From contig JAGHZQ010000080.1 in NCBI GenBank assembly GCA_017746715.1, positions 62,001 to 126,000 of the forward strand: a stretch of 64,000 nt of DNA, written 5' to 3'. The notes beneath the pieces were generated by a model. The model worked only from the letters and a program-made list of their open reading frames with translations, ran no database searches and was not told where the DNA came from. This DNA is from Cyanobacteria bacterium SBLK. Lineage in GTDB: Bacteria; Cyanobacteriota; Cyanobacteriia; Cyanobacteriales; Spirulinaceae. How positions within the stretch are numbered: the stretch's first letter is position 1; each line of letters opens with the position of its first letter. Shown here piece by piece: positions 7,713 through 16,113 of this stretch. Both the position numbers and the translations under genes were made by a program.

Positions 7713-9563
7713 ATGGATCGAACCACGGCAGCCAAAGCAGATATTTTACTGGTTGACGACACCCCGGACAACCTGCGCCTGTTAAGCACGGCTTTATCGC
7801 AACGCGGCTATAAAGTACGGGGGGCAATTGACGGGAATATGGCACTAATGGGCGCTCATGCTGCTCCTCCCGATCTGATTTTATTAGATATTTGCATGCC
7901 AGGGATGAGCGGTTATGAGGTTTGCGAACGTCTCAAGTCAGATGGCAAAACCGCTCAAATTCCGGTCATTTTTGTTAGCGCCCTCGATGAAACGATTGAT
8001 AAAGTTAGGGCTTTTGGAATTGGGGGCGTTGACTATATTACAAAGCCCTTTCAATTTGAAGAAGTCATTGCTCGCATCGAAAATCAATTGACGATTCGAC
8101 GGCTACAAATTTCTCTGCAAACTTTAAACAATCAATTAGAAAAACGCGTTCGTGAAAGAACTTTTGAATTAGAACGCGAAATCCTAGAACGCAAGAAAGC
8201 ACAGGAACAATTACTGCATTTAGCCTTGCACGATCCCCTTACCCAACTGCCCAATCGCTCTCTATTTATCGAGCGTTTGGAAGAAGCTATTCTTAAAAGA
8301 AAACTTGAAAAAAACTATAGTTTTGCGGTTATGTTTCTCGATTGCGATCGCTTTAAACGGGTGAATGATTCCCTCGGTCATAATATTGGCGATCGCTTAT
8401 TAGTTGCCGTTGCCGAACGCTTGCAAACCTGTTTGCGATCGGAGGATACCCTCGCTCGTTTAGGAGGAGATGAATTTGCTATTTTACTCGAGGCGATCGA
8501 GCGCAAAGAAGAAATCATTAAAATTGCCGAACGTCTTAACTATCGCCTTTCCAGCCCCTTCCACCTTTACGAATACGAAGTTTTTATTAATGTCAGTATC
8601 GGAATTGTTCTCAGTCATGACAATTTATACCGACAATTTTATGGTATTGAAACTGAGACGATTTGTTATGAAAAACCCGAACATCTGTTAAGAGATGCCG
8701 ATACAGCAATGTACCGAGCCAAAGCATTAGGAAAAGCCCGTTACGAAATTTTTAATCCGAAAATGCACCGACAAGCCTTGAATTTGTTGCATTTAGAAAA
8801 CGATCTCCGGCGAGCTTTTAAACGGAAAGAATTCGTACTTTACTATCAACCGATTATTTCTTTAAGGAAAAGGAAAATTATTGGTTTTGAAGCACTCATT
8901 CGTTGGAATCATCCTCAACGAGGTCTCGTTCCTCCCGATGATTTTATTCCCATTGCTGAAGAAATGGGACTGATTATTCCCCTCGGAGATTGGATTTTGA
9001 AAGAATCGTGCCAACAATTGAAAAAATGGCATTCTCTTAACTTAGACGGTCAATTACCCGTTATTAGCGTTAACTTATCAGTCTGTCAGTTTTCCCAAGT
9101 CAATCCCATTGAAAAGATCGAAACGATATTGCAAGAGGTTCAATTAGACAATCACTATTTGAAATTAGAAATTACTGAAAGTGTTCTTATCGATCGTCCG
9201 GAATCCATCGTTCATCTTTTAGAACAAATCAAATCCCGAGAAATTCAAATTAGTCTTGATGATTTTGGTACGGGTTATTCCTCCTTAAGTTATTTACATC
9301 GCTTTCCGATCGATACTGTGAAGATCGATCGCTCTTTTATCAATCGCTTGGATGAAAATGGCAAGAATTTGGATATCGTTCAGGCCATTATATCCCTCGC
9401 TCATAATTTGGGTATGGAAACCATTGCTGAAGGAATTGAAACGGCAACGCAACTCGAACGCTTGCGAAGTTTGGGATGTGGCTACGGTCAAGGCTATTTT
9501 TTCGCCAAACCTTTAAATAGCCAACAAGCTGAAGCGCTCCTCGCTCGCAATCCTCAATGGTAA
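7713..9563 (+). CDS. Response regulator with GGDEF and EAL domains (c-di-GMP enzyme)
   Basis: A 616-aa protein. The receiver domain (residues 8-125) has the acidic pocket and phospho-acceptor Asp59 (LILLDICMP). A coiled-coil linker (about 130-170) follows. The diguanylate cyclase domain has intact GGDEF (251-255) with an inhibitory-site RSED five residues before it. The phosphodiesterase domain starts near residue 380 and has EAL (393-395), DDFGTGYSSL and KIDRSF, so both catalytic sites look functional. It makes or breaks c-di-GMP under control of an unknown kinase. The start is placed at ATG 7713; an upstream TTG (7647) would add 22 residues unlike a receiver. No histidine kinase is adjacent. 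Confidence 0.9.
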   Translation: MDRTTAAKADILLVDDTPDNLRLLSTALSQRGYKVRGAIDGNMALMGAHAAPPDLILLDICMPGMSGYEVCERLKSDGKTAQIPVIFVSALDETIDKVRAFGIGGVDYITKPFQFEEVIARIENQLTIRRLQISLQTLNNQLEKRVRERTFELEREILERKKAQEQLLHLALHDPLTQLPNRSLFIERLEEAILKRKLEKNYSFAVMFLDCDRFKRVNDSLGHNIGDRLLVAVAERLQTCLRSEDTLARLGGDEFAILLEAIERKEEIIKIAERLNYRLSSPFHLYEYEVFINVSIGIVLSHDNLYRQFYGIETETICYEKPEHLLRDADTAMYRAKALGKARYEIFNPKMHRQALNLLHLENDLRRAFKRKEFVLYYQPIISLRKRKIIGFEALIRWNHPQRGLVPPDDFIPIAEEMGLIIPLGDWILKESCQQLKKWHSLNLDGQLPVISVNLSVCQFSQVNPIEKIETILQEVQLDNHYLKLEITESVLIDRPESIVHLLEQIKSREIQISLDDFGTGYSSLSYLHRFPIDTVKIDRSFINRLDENGKNLDIVQAIISLAHNLGMETIAEGIETATQLERLRSLGCGYGQGYFFAKPLNSQQAEALLARNPQW

Positions 9564-9603
9564 TTTTGTAATTTGATGAAGCGAGAAATAATTCATTCAA
9601 TTT

Positions 9604-9612
9604 TGATATAAT
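9604..9612 (+). promoter_or_regulatory. Extended -10 promoter for the DUF2555 gene
   Basis: TGATATAAT gives a perfect TATAAT -10 box (9607-9612) with an upstream TG extension. It lies 70 bp before the ATG. No convincing -35 is present, as is usual for extended -10 promoters. Confidence 0.45.
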
Positions 9613-9681
9613 ATCTAAGGATGGAGATATATCGAAGCAAATAAATTTTGCAACATATTCGCTTCTCTTGGAGGTGCAGCG

Positions 9682-9921
9682 ATGGCGGGCATGGCAACAA
9701 AAATCAATCCGAAACAAAACTTAAACTCAAATTTGGATATTACCCAAATTGCTCCAGAAGATGTAGCACAACTCGCAGAACGGTTGGATCGAGACGACTA
9801 TGGCAATCCTTTTGAAGCCTTAGAAGATTGGCATTTACTGCGAGCAATCGCATTTCACAATGCCGAGCTCGTCGAACCCTATCTCTATCTCCTCGATATT
9901 GAAGCCTATGATGAAGCGTAA
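9682..9921 (+). CDS. DUF2555 family protein
   Basis: A 79-aa protein matching the small cyanobacterial DUF2555 family along its second half: EDVAQLAERLDRDDYGNPFE, then LEDWHLLRAIAFHNAEL and a YLLDIEAYDEA end. It is acidic, helical and probably cytoplasmic. A strong ribosome site, GGAGG at 9670-9674, sits 7 nt before the ATG and supports this start. The function is unknown. It is followed by a repeat-rich spacer and then coaBC on the same strand. Confidence 0.85.
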   Translation: MAGMATKINPKQNLNSNLDITQIAPEDVAQLAERLDRDDYGNPFEALEDWHLLRAIAFHNAELVEPYLYLLDIEAYDEA

Positions 9922-9923
9922 TT

Positions 9924-10101
9924 CAGTTACCATCTCACCAGCAATGCTCAGAGCATGTCGAAGAGTTACCAGCAATGCGACCCCGGCGATAACTCCTGCG
10001 AAGATGCTAGCCCCTTGGGAGCGGCTAACTCCTTCGGAGACGCTTCGCGAACGCCAACGCCAACGCATTCGCCAAGGGAATGCGTATCAAGACAGTTACC
10101 A
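9924..10101. repeat. Composite dispersed repeat between DUF2555 and coaBC
   Basis: About 180 bp bracketed by copies of AGTTACCA (9924-9931 and 10094-10101). It contains ATGTCGAAGAGTTACCAG (9954-9971), nearly the same as CTGTCGAAGAGTCACCAG near 59949, then GCTAACTCCTTCGGAGACGC, a palindromic sequence of the kind scattered through cyanobacterial genomes. The repeat is open in the coaBC frame, so an automatic start at ATG 9955 would translate it. Confidence 0.6.
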
Positions 10102-11322
10102 GTGCTTCGAGCTAAACGGGTTTTAATCGGCATTACCGGTGGAATTGCTGCTTATAAGATTTGTGAAGTTATTTCAACTCTTTTTAAGGCAGGAATTGAA
10201 GTTCGCGTTATTTTGAGCGATTGCGCGACTCAATTTATTACCCCCTTGACGGTTTCTACTCTCAGTCGCCATCCTGCTTATACCGATCGCGATTTTTGGC
10301 AATCTACTCATTCTCGCCCTTTACATATCACATTGGGAGAATGGGCGGATTTATTTGTTATTGCTCCCCTGACGGCAAATACCCTCGGAAAATTAGCCTG
10401 TGGTTTGGCGGATAATCTCCTCACCAATACTGTTTTGGCTTCTCCTTGTCCCATTCTCCTCGTCCCTGCTATGAATACGGAGATGTGGGAACAACTGGTC
10501 GTCCGACAAAACTGGCAGAAACTCCTGCAAGATCCGCGCTATCATGGCATCGAGCCGGGTATGGGATTGCTGGCTTGCGATCGCGTCGGTACGGGGAGAA
10601 TGGCAGAACCTACAGAAATGATTCCCGCGATTACCTCCCTTCTCTACACCCGAGGCAAGCAGGATCTGGCAGGTAAACGCCTTCTCATCAATGGGGGAGG
10701 AACGCGAGAACATCTCGATCCCGTTCGCTTTCTCGGCAACCCATCTACGGGTAAAATGGGCATTGCGCTAGTACGAGCGGCTTTATCTCGCGGTGCTGCC
10801 GTCACATTCGTTCACCCTCCGATCTCGTCCCATTTACTCGCCTCTTTTCCTAGATCTGCCTGCCGCATTGCCGTTACCAGTGCCGCGCAACTGCATGAGA
10901 CGATGTTAAAATTTTTTCCCGAGGCAGATTGGGGGATTCTATCGGCCGCAGTTGCGGATGTGAAACCTGCCGATTATAGCGATCGCAAACTCCCGAAAGC
11001 AGAGATTCCTGCTTCTCTTCCCCTGAGTGCCGTTCCCGATATTGCTGCCGAGTTAGGCAAGCGCAAACAATCCCATCAAAAACTCATTGGATTTGCTGCA
11101 CAAACTGGCGATATTGTCAAGCCTGCATTTGAGAAATTGCGGCGAAAAAATTTAGATGCGATCGCGGCAAATCCCATCGATCTTCCCAAAGCCGGATTTA
11201 ATAGCGAGACAAATCAAGCGATTTTCATTGACAAAACCGGACGACAAGAAGCGATCGACTCTTGCACTAAATTAGAATTGGCACATCGCTTGCTGGATTT
11301 TATCGTACTACTTGAAGGTTGA
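10102..11322 (+). CDS. coaBC: Bifunctional CoaBC (phosphopantothenoylcysteine synthase/decarboxylase)
   Basis: A 406-aa enzyme carrying out two steps of coenzyme A synthesis. The N-terminal CoaC flavoprotein (KRVLIGITGGIAAYK, HITLGEWADLFVIAPLTANT, PAMNTEMW) decarboxylates 4'-phosphopantothenoylcysteine. The C-terminal CoaB domain (LINGGGTREHLDPVRF, STGKMG, AAVADVKP) joins 4'-phosphopantothenate to cysteine. The start is set at GTG 10102 because family homology begins there and the length then fits the family. The in-frame ATG at 9955 would add 49 residues encoded by the dispersed repeat. No clear ribosome site precedes the GTG. Confidence 0.9.
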   Translation: MLRAKRVLIGITGGIAAYKICEVISTLFKAGIEVRVILSDCATQFITPLTVSTLSRHPAYTDRDFWQSTHSRPLHITLGEWADLFVIAPLTANTLGKLACGLADNLLTNTVLASPCPILLVPAMNTEMWEQLVVRQNWQKLLQDPRYHGIEPGMGLLACDRVGTGRMAEPTEMIPAITSLLYTRGKQDLAGKRLLINGGGTREHLDPVRFLGNPSTGKMGIALVRAALSRGAAVTFVHPPISSHLLASFPRSACRIAVTSAAQLHETMLKFFPEADWGILSAAVADVKPADYSDRKLPKAEIPASLPLSAVPDIAAELGKRKQSHQKLIGFAAQTGDIVKPAFEKLRRKNLDAIAANPIDLPKAGFNSETNQAIFIDKTGRQEAIDSCTKLELAHRLLDFIVLLEG

Positions 11323-11344
11323 TAGTCGTCAGAAAAATGCACCT

Positions 11345-11584
11345 TTAAGAAAAACAGAGTGATGAAGATGCAATTTCAACTAACTTGTTTTTCGTGGATA
11401 AACCGCTCTTAATGGTAACTTGCGATCGCGTAACGCCATATTGTTTGGCAAGGATTTTAATCAGTTCTTGATTGGCTTTACCCGCTACAGGTGGAGATTT
11501 AAGATAAACCAACAAACTCCCATCGGATTGTTCGATAATCTCTTGTCGTTTGGAATTGGGTTTGACTTTAACGCTTTTTTTCAT
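11345..11584 (-). CDS. DUF167 (UPF0235/YggU) family protein
   Basis: A 79-aa protein with the DUF167 pattern: KVKPNSKRQEI near the start, SPPVAGKANQELIKILAKQY in the middle and VTIKSGLSTKNKLVEI near the end. The family is widespread and small, with known structures but no settled function. It is transcribed towards coaBC (convergent, 22-bp gap) and diverges from the glycosyltransferase gene at 11659. Confidence 0.88.
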   Translation of the reverse strand: MKKSVKVKPNSKRQEIIEQSDGSLLVYLKSPPVAGKANQELIKILAKQYGVTRSQVTIKSGLSTKNKLVEIASSSLCFS

Positions 11585-11658
11585 GACCCGAAAATAAGGA
11601 ATACAAAGAGGGAGAATAAAGTTAAAATAGCGAATGGAGACCCATCAAGTACTTTTCG

Positions 11659-12849
11659 ATGAATCTGTCTGCAAACCTTCATTCTTGCCGCATTTCGATC
11701 GTCGTTTCTCATCCCATTCCCTATATTATTCCGTTGTTTCGCCTCATGGTCAAACAAAAATGGAATTTTCGGGTCGCTTATTGTTCTTTGGAGGGAGCAC
11801 AATCTTACCGCGATCGCGATTTTGCGACGGAGGTTGCATGGGATGTGCCTTTATTAGAAGGATATCCTTGGGTGTGCGTTCCCAATATTTCCCCAAAACC
11901 GGGATTAAATCGATTTTTTGGCCTGGTTAATCCTCAACTGATGCAACTCGTAGGAGAAAGCGATATTATTATTGTTTATGCGGGATATGCTTATGCAAGT
12001 TTTTGGCTGACAGCATTGGCGGCAAAATTGCAAAGAAAAGGTTTTATTTTTAGTACGGATACCAGTCGTTTATCTTCTCGAAGCGGTGAATCGTGGAAAG
12101 CAAAAATTAAGCCTTTTCTCCTGCCTAAAATTTACAATCTCGGCGATGCAATTTTAGTTTCGACCCAGTTTGGGAAAGAAGCGATCGCCGATTTGGGCAT
12201 TCCCGAAGAGCGCATTTTTATTACGCCGTTTGTAGCGGATAACGAATGGTGGCTGGAAAAAGCAGCAGAAGTGGATCGCACCAAAGTGCGTCAAGATTGG
12301 CAAATTCCCAATGATGCAACCATTTTAGTTTTCTGCGCGAAATTACAGCCTTGGAAGCGTCCTCAAGATATTCTCGAAGCCTTTGCCAAAGCGAATGTTA
12401 CCAATAGCTATTTGTTGTATGTTGGAGATGGGGCAATGCGATCGCAACTAGAAACGAGAGTCAAGGAATTAGAGCTAGGCGATCGGGTTAAATTCTTGGG
12501 GTTTGTCAATCAGAGTCAACTTCCTGCCATTTATAAAGCAGCCGATCTGCTGTGTTTGTGTTCCGAATACGAACCCTTTGGTGTCGTTGTTAACGAGGCG
12601 ATGCTCTGCGAATGCGGCGTTATTGTTAGCGATCGCGTTGGTGCGAGGGCATTAGTCGAGCCGGAAACAACAGGTTTTATTTATCCGTGGAGCAATATTG
12701 ACAAACTGCGCGCCATATTACAATTGATTATACCCCAAAAGGACAAACTCGCACAAATGGGACAAAATGCAAAAAAACGCATGGAAACATGGTCGCCAAA
12801 GGAGAATATTTCGGCACAAGAAAGAGCGATTAAGTTTGTAAATAATTAA
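11659..12849 (+). CDS. Glycosyltransferase family 4
   Basis: A 396-aa GT-B fold transferase. The C-terminal donor-binding half shows VFCAKLQPWKRPQDILEAFA, LLYVGDGAMRSQLE, VKFLGFVNQSQLPAIYKAAD and the EX7E motif in EYEPFGVVVNEAM. The N-terminal acceptor half (VVSHPIPYIIPLFRLM) is of the type seen in exopolysaccharide and lipopolysaccharide synthesis. It probably transfers a sugar from a nucleotide donor during cell-surface glycan assembly; the sugar and acceptor are unknown. An FkbM methyltransferase follows after 78 bp on the same strand, which fits a small glycan-modification unit. Confidence 0.88.
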   Translation: MNLSANLHSCRISIVVSHPIPYIIPLFRLMVKQKWNFRVAYCSLEGAQSYRDRDFATEVAWDVPLLEGYPWVCVPNISPKPGLNRFFGLVNPQLMQLVGESDIIIVYAGYAYASFWLTALAAKLQRKGFIFSTDTSRLSSRSGESWKAKIKPFLLPKIYNLGDAILVSTQFGKEAIADLGIPEERIFITPFVADNEWWLEKAAEVDRTKVRQDWQIPNDATILVFCAKLQPWKRPQDILEAFAKANVTNSYLLYVGDGAMRSQLETRVKELELGDRVKFLGFVNQSQLPAIYKAADLLCLCSEYEPFGVVVNEAMLCECGVIVSDRVGARALVEPETTGFIYPWSNIDKLRAILQLIIPQKDKLAQMGQNAKKRMETWSPKENISAQERAIKFVNN

Positions 12850-12927
12850 GAATTAAGAATTAAGAATTTCAATCTACTCCCCCACCAAGTCCAAGATAGA
12901 GATAGTAGCCAATGACAAACAACAAAT

Positions 12928-13842
12928 ATGCACTACTTAAATCGTCCGGAATATATTTTACAACCCCTGCAAATTTATCGTCGCCTTCGTCGTCCTCCCA
13001 ACCAGCCGATTGATGAGTTTAGACATATAAATTTACCTTGGGGAATGCCTTTTCGCATTCGTCCTAACCCCGATGATAAAGTTGAATGGTCTTTATGGAT
13101 TATGGGAGTTTATGACTTGGCTTTAAGCGAATCTCTGTGGCGATTAACCGAGCTTGGAGAAACCGCGATCGATATTGGTGCGAATATCGGCTATATGACG
13201 GGGATTATGGCAGAAAAAGTAGGTAAATCCGGTCGAGTTATTGCCTTTGAACCCTGCCCGGTAATTGCTGACGAACTCGAATATAATATACAAACTTGGC
13301 GCGATCGCAAAGGCTGGAATTGTATCGAAGCAAAAAAAATAGCATTATCGAGTTCAGTAGGAACGGGTTTTTTAAGGTTGCCTACCTATAATCGCGGAGA
13401 GGCGGCAATTATTGAAAATAAAGAAGCCGTCGATCGCCAAGAAACTTTAGAGATTTACGAGGTAGAGTTAAATAAATTAGATAATATAGTTGAGAATAAA
13501 ACAAAAATCGGTGTTTTAAAAATCGATATTGAGGGACACGAATTATCTGCCTTTCAAGGTGCAGAAAATTTACTTAAATCTCAAAAAATACGCGATATCT
13601 TCTTTGAATCTCATCAAGGTTATCCCACTCCCGCATCGGAATTTTTAGAATCCTGCGGCTATGAAATTTTTCGGTTGTGGAAAGGCTTTTGGAAACCTTT
13701 ACTCTATCCAGCAAATTATTCCGTTATTCATCCTTGGGAGCCGCCCAATTATTTGGCGACCTTGAACGGAGATCGCGCCCGAAAACGCCTAAAACAAAGC
13801 GGTTGGTCGATCCTTAAAGGTAAAACCCATCGATTTTCTTAG
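12928..13842 (+). CDS. FkbM family SAM-dependent methyltransferase
   Basis: A 304-aa protein with the FkbM-type methyltransferase core: AIDIGANIGYMTGIMAEKV is the SAM-binding loop (about residues 77-95), VIAFEPCP is the acidic loop 2 region and VLKIDIEGHELSAFQG is the family signature near residue 195. FkbM-type enzymes O-methylate sugars or polyketides. Downstream position to a GT4 gene suggests O-methylation of a surface sugar. No signal peptide is seen. Confidence 0.85.
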   Translation: MHYLNRPEYILQPLQIYRRLRRPPNQPIDEFRHINLPWGMPFRIRPNPDDKVEWSLWIMGVYDLALSESLWRLTELGETAIDIGANIGYMTGIMAEKVGKSGRVIAFEPCPVIADELEYNIQTWRDRKGWNCIEAKKIALSSSVGTGFLRLPTYNRGEAAIIENKEAVDRQETLEIYEVELNKLDNIVENKTKIGVLKIDIEGHELSAFQGAENLLKSQKIRDIFFESHQGYPTPASEFLESCGYEIFRLWKGFWKPLLYPANYSVIHPWEPPNYLATLNGDRARKRLKQSGWSILKGKTHRFS

Positions 13843-13935
13843 GGAAGCGACGATTGCATTGAGAAGCGATCGCGTTTTTTCAGGACAAAACCGGGTAAAA
13901 TCTTTAGACTCAAAGCCGATCGTGAAAACCCGAAT

Positions 13936-15573
13936 ATGAAAAAAAGATTTTTTACCATCCTACCCTTAGGACGCTTCCTGAGTTTATTTTTGCTCTGTTT
14001 CTTCCTCGTTGTCGGTTGCAATACCACAACACCTAATTCTGGAGAAAGCCCCAGTTCTACGAGTGGCGATCGCGTCACTCTCGGTACGACAGACAAACCC
14101 CGCACCCTCGACCCTGCCGATAGTTACGAAATTGCCGGATCGGCGATTATTTATAATGTTTGCCAAACTCTCTACGCTTACGAACCCGGAACGACGGATT
14201 TAAAGCCACTCCTTGCCACGGAAATGCCAGAAATTAGCGAAGATGGGCTAACTTATGCGATTTCCCTGCGAGATGATATTACCTTCCATGATGGTACTGA
14301 ATTTAACGCCGAGGCGATGAAATTCTCTCTCGATCGCTTTATTAAAAATGGCGGAAAACCTTCTTTTCTTCTCGGGGATATTATCGACGAGATCGAAGTC
14401 ATCGATGAAACAACATTGACGATTAAACTCCAAAAACCTTTTGCCGCTTTCCCTGCCTTATTGGGCTTTTCCGGAACTTGCGCGGTATCTCCAGAAGCCT
14501 ATGAAATTGGAGAAGGAAACTTCAATCCCAACGAATTAATTGGAACCGGACCTTATACCCTTGCAGAATTTTCCAGCGATACCATTCGCCTCGATGTCTT
14601 TAAAAACTACTGGGGAGATAAACCGAAGAATAAAGGCGTAGATATCCAAATTTACAACGATAACTCTGCCAATCTTTTTAATGCCGTCCGCACCTCTGCT
14701 GTCGATATTGCTTCCCAATCCCTCGATCCCGATCAAATTGCCAGTCTCTTAGAAGACGACGGTGAAGGCAAATTAAAAGTCATCGAAGCGCCCGGTACGG
14801 CAGTCGCTTTTATGTCCTTAAACCGCAACCAAGAACCCTTAGATCGATTGGAAGTACGCCAAGCGATCGCGGCAATTGTCAACCGTCAATTGATTAACGA
14901 ACGAGTACTTAAAGGTCAAGCTGACGAACTATATAGCTTAGTTCCCACATCTTTTTCCGCTTACGAACCAACTTTCGAGAAAACCTATGGAGATGCGAAC
15001 GTTGACAAAGCCAAAGAACTTTTAGAACAAGCCGGCTATTCTGCCAGCAATCCTGCTATCGTTCCCATTTGGTTTCCCTCCTCTTCTAATAGTCGCACCC
15101 TTGCCGCCCAAACTTTACAAGCCTTTGCCGAACAGGAATTAGAAGGCGCATTAAAAATCGAACCGGAAACCGTAGATGGGGCAACCTTCTTTAAGAATGT
15201 CAAGGAAGGCATTTATCCTGCCACAATGGTCTTTTGGTATCCCGATTTCCTCGATGCCGATAACTACGTACAACCTTTCTTAAGCTGTAGCAAAGGCTCG
15301 GAAGAGGGGGGGTGTTCTGAAGGCGCTTCCCAAACCCAAGGATCGTTTTATTATAGCGATCGCGTTAACGAACTCATTGACGAACAACGCCAAGAAACCG
15401 ATCCGACAAAGCGCAAGGCAATTTTTAAAGAATTGCAAGAAACCCTTGCCGAAGATGTTCCTTACGTTCCCCTCTGGCAAAACAAGGAATACCTTTTCGT
15501 CCAAAATGGCGTAGAAGGCGTACAAATGGATGCCAGTCAAAATATTCCCTTCTGGGCAATTTCTAAAAAATAG
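13936..15573 (+). CDS. Family 5 solute-binding lipoprotein (peptide/nickel-type ABC import)
   Basis: A 545-aa periplasmic-binding protein. A basic start and hydrophobic segment end in the lipobox LVVGC (lipidated Cys28), then comes the SBP_bac_5 fold: GTTDKPRTLDPADSYE, ATEMPEISEDGLTYAISLRD, ITFHDGTEFNAEAMKFSLDR and IGTGPYTLAEF. Such proteins capture oligopeptides or other small solutes and deliver them to a Dpp/Opp-type ABC permease. No permease or ATPase gene is adjacent, so the partner is elsewhere, which is common in cyanobacteria. The substrate cannot be inferred from the sequence. Confidence 0.9.
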   Translation: MKKRFFTILPLGRFLSLFLLCFFLVVGCNTTTPNSGESPSSTSGDRVTLGTTDKPRTLDPADSYEIAGSAIIYNVCQTLYAYEPGTTDLKPLLATEMPEISEDGLTYAISLRDDITFHDGTEFNAEAMKFSLDRFIKNGGKPSFLLGDIIDEIEVIDETTLTIKLQKPFAAFPALLGFSGTCAVSPEAYEIGEGNFNPNELIGTGPYTLAEFSSDTIRLDVFKNYWGDKPKNKGVDIQIYNDNSANLFNAVRTSAVDIASQSLDPDQIASLLEDDGEGKLKVIEAPGTAVAFMSLNRNQEPLDRLEVRQAIAAIVNRQLINERVLKGQADELYSLVPTSFSAYEPTFEKTYGDANVDKAKELLEQAGYSASNPAIVPIWFPSSSNSRTLAAQTLQAFAEQELEGALKIEPETVDGATFFKNVKEGIYPATMVFWYPDFLDADNYVQPFLSCSKGSEEGGCSEGASQTQGSFYYSDRVNELIDEQRQETDPTKRKAIFKELQETLAEDVPYVPLWQNKEYLFVQNGVEGVQMDASQNIPFWAISKK

Positions 15574-15592
15574 CATTCGAGGTTAGAGGGAT

Positions 15593-15640
15593 GAAAGAGA
15601 GAAGAACCATCATTTTTTCGGATTCTCCTCTTTCTCTCTC
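15593..15640 (+). terminator. Possible imperfect terminator after the solute-binding protein gene
   Basis: GAAAGAG (15593-15599) can pair with CTCTTTC (15628-15634), extended by GAA with TTC, and a pyrimidine-rich run follows. It is imperfect and lacks a clean U tract. Confidence 0.35.
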
Positions 15641-16113
15641 TATCTTTTGCTATAATGTTCCTTATTGGAGTCTTCAAATTTTCTCTTCATTGACCTCTAA
15701 CAGTAAAAATTGTTTATATCTCATTCTTTGATTAAAACAACAATACTTTTCGTTGGTATTTTTCGAAAAAAGGTAGACTTCTAACACTCAAAAAGGTGGA
15801 TGTAGGGAACTTGACAATCCCTTTCTTTTGTGCGATATATCAAATTCAAGGTAGATTATCGGATTGTTAATAGGTGGTATTGGGTGGATTTTCAGGACTA
15901 AATCATAAGAATATGCTGAAAAAGAAAAGGAGTTTTTTCTCCCACGCAGCGAGTAATTATCTCTAGCCACTCTCAATAATATTACATTGATTTACTTAAG
16001 TTTTATTTTTAAGTATATTTGCTTTGTGTTCTTGGGAATTCTAATTGCTTAGAGTTGTATCTATAGTTACTTTATTGGAATTGGTTAGAGACTTCGGTAA
16101 TATTCGCTGTTCG
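15641..16113. other. AT-rich intergenic region upstream of the AAA ATPase gene
   Basis: About 470 bp with no supportable ORF on either strand and no recognised RNA. It contains A/T runs. Promoter elements for the ATPase gene probably lie in the last 150 bp, but no clear -35/-10 pair stands out. Confidence 0.4.

Noticed and set aside
10393..10713. 106-codon minus frame within coaBC
   Set aside because: Shadow ORF antisense to conserved CoaBC motifs.
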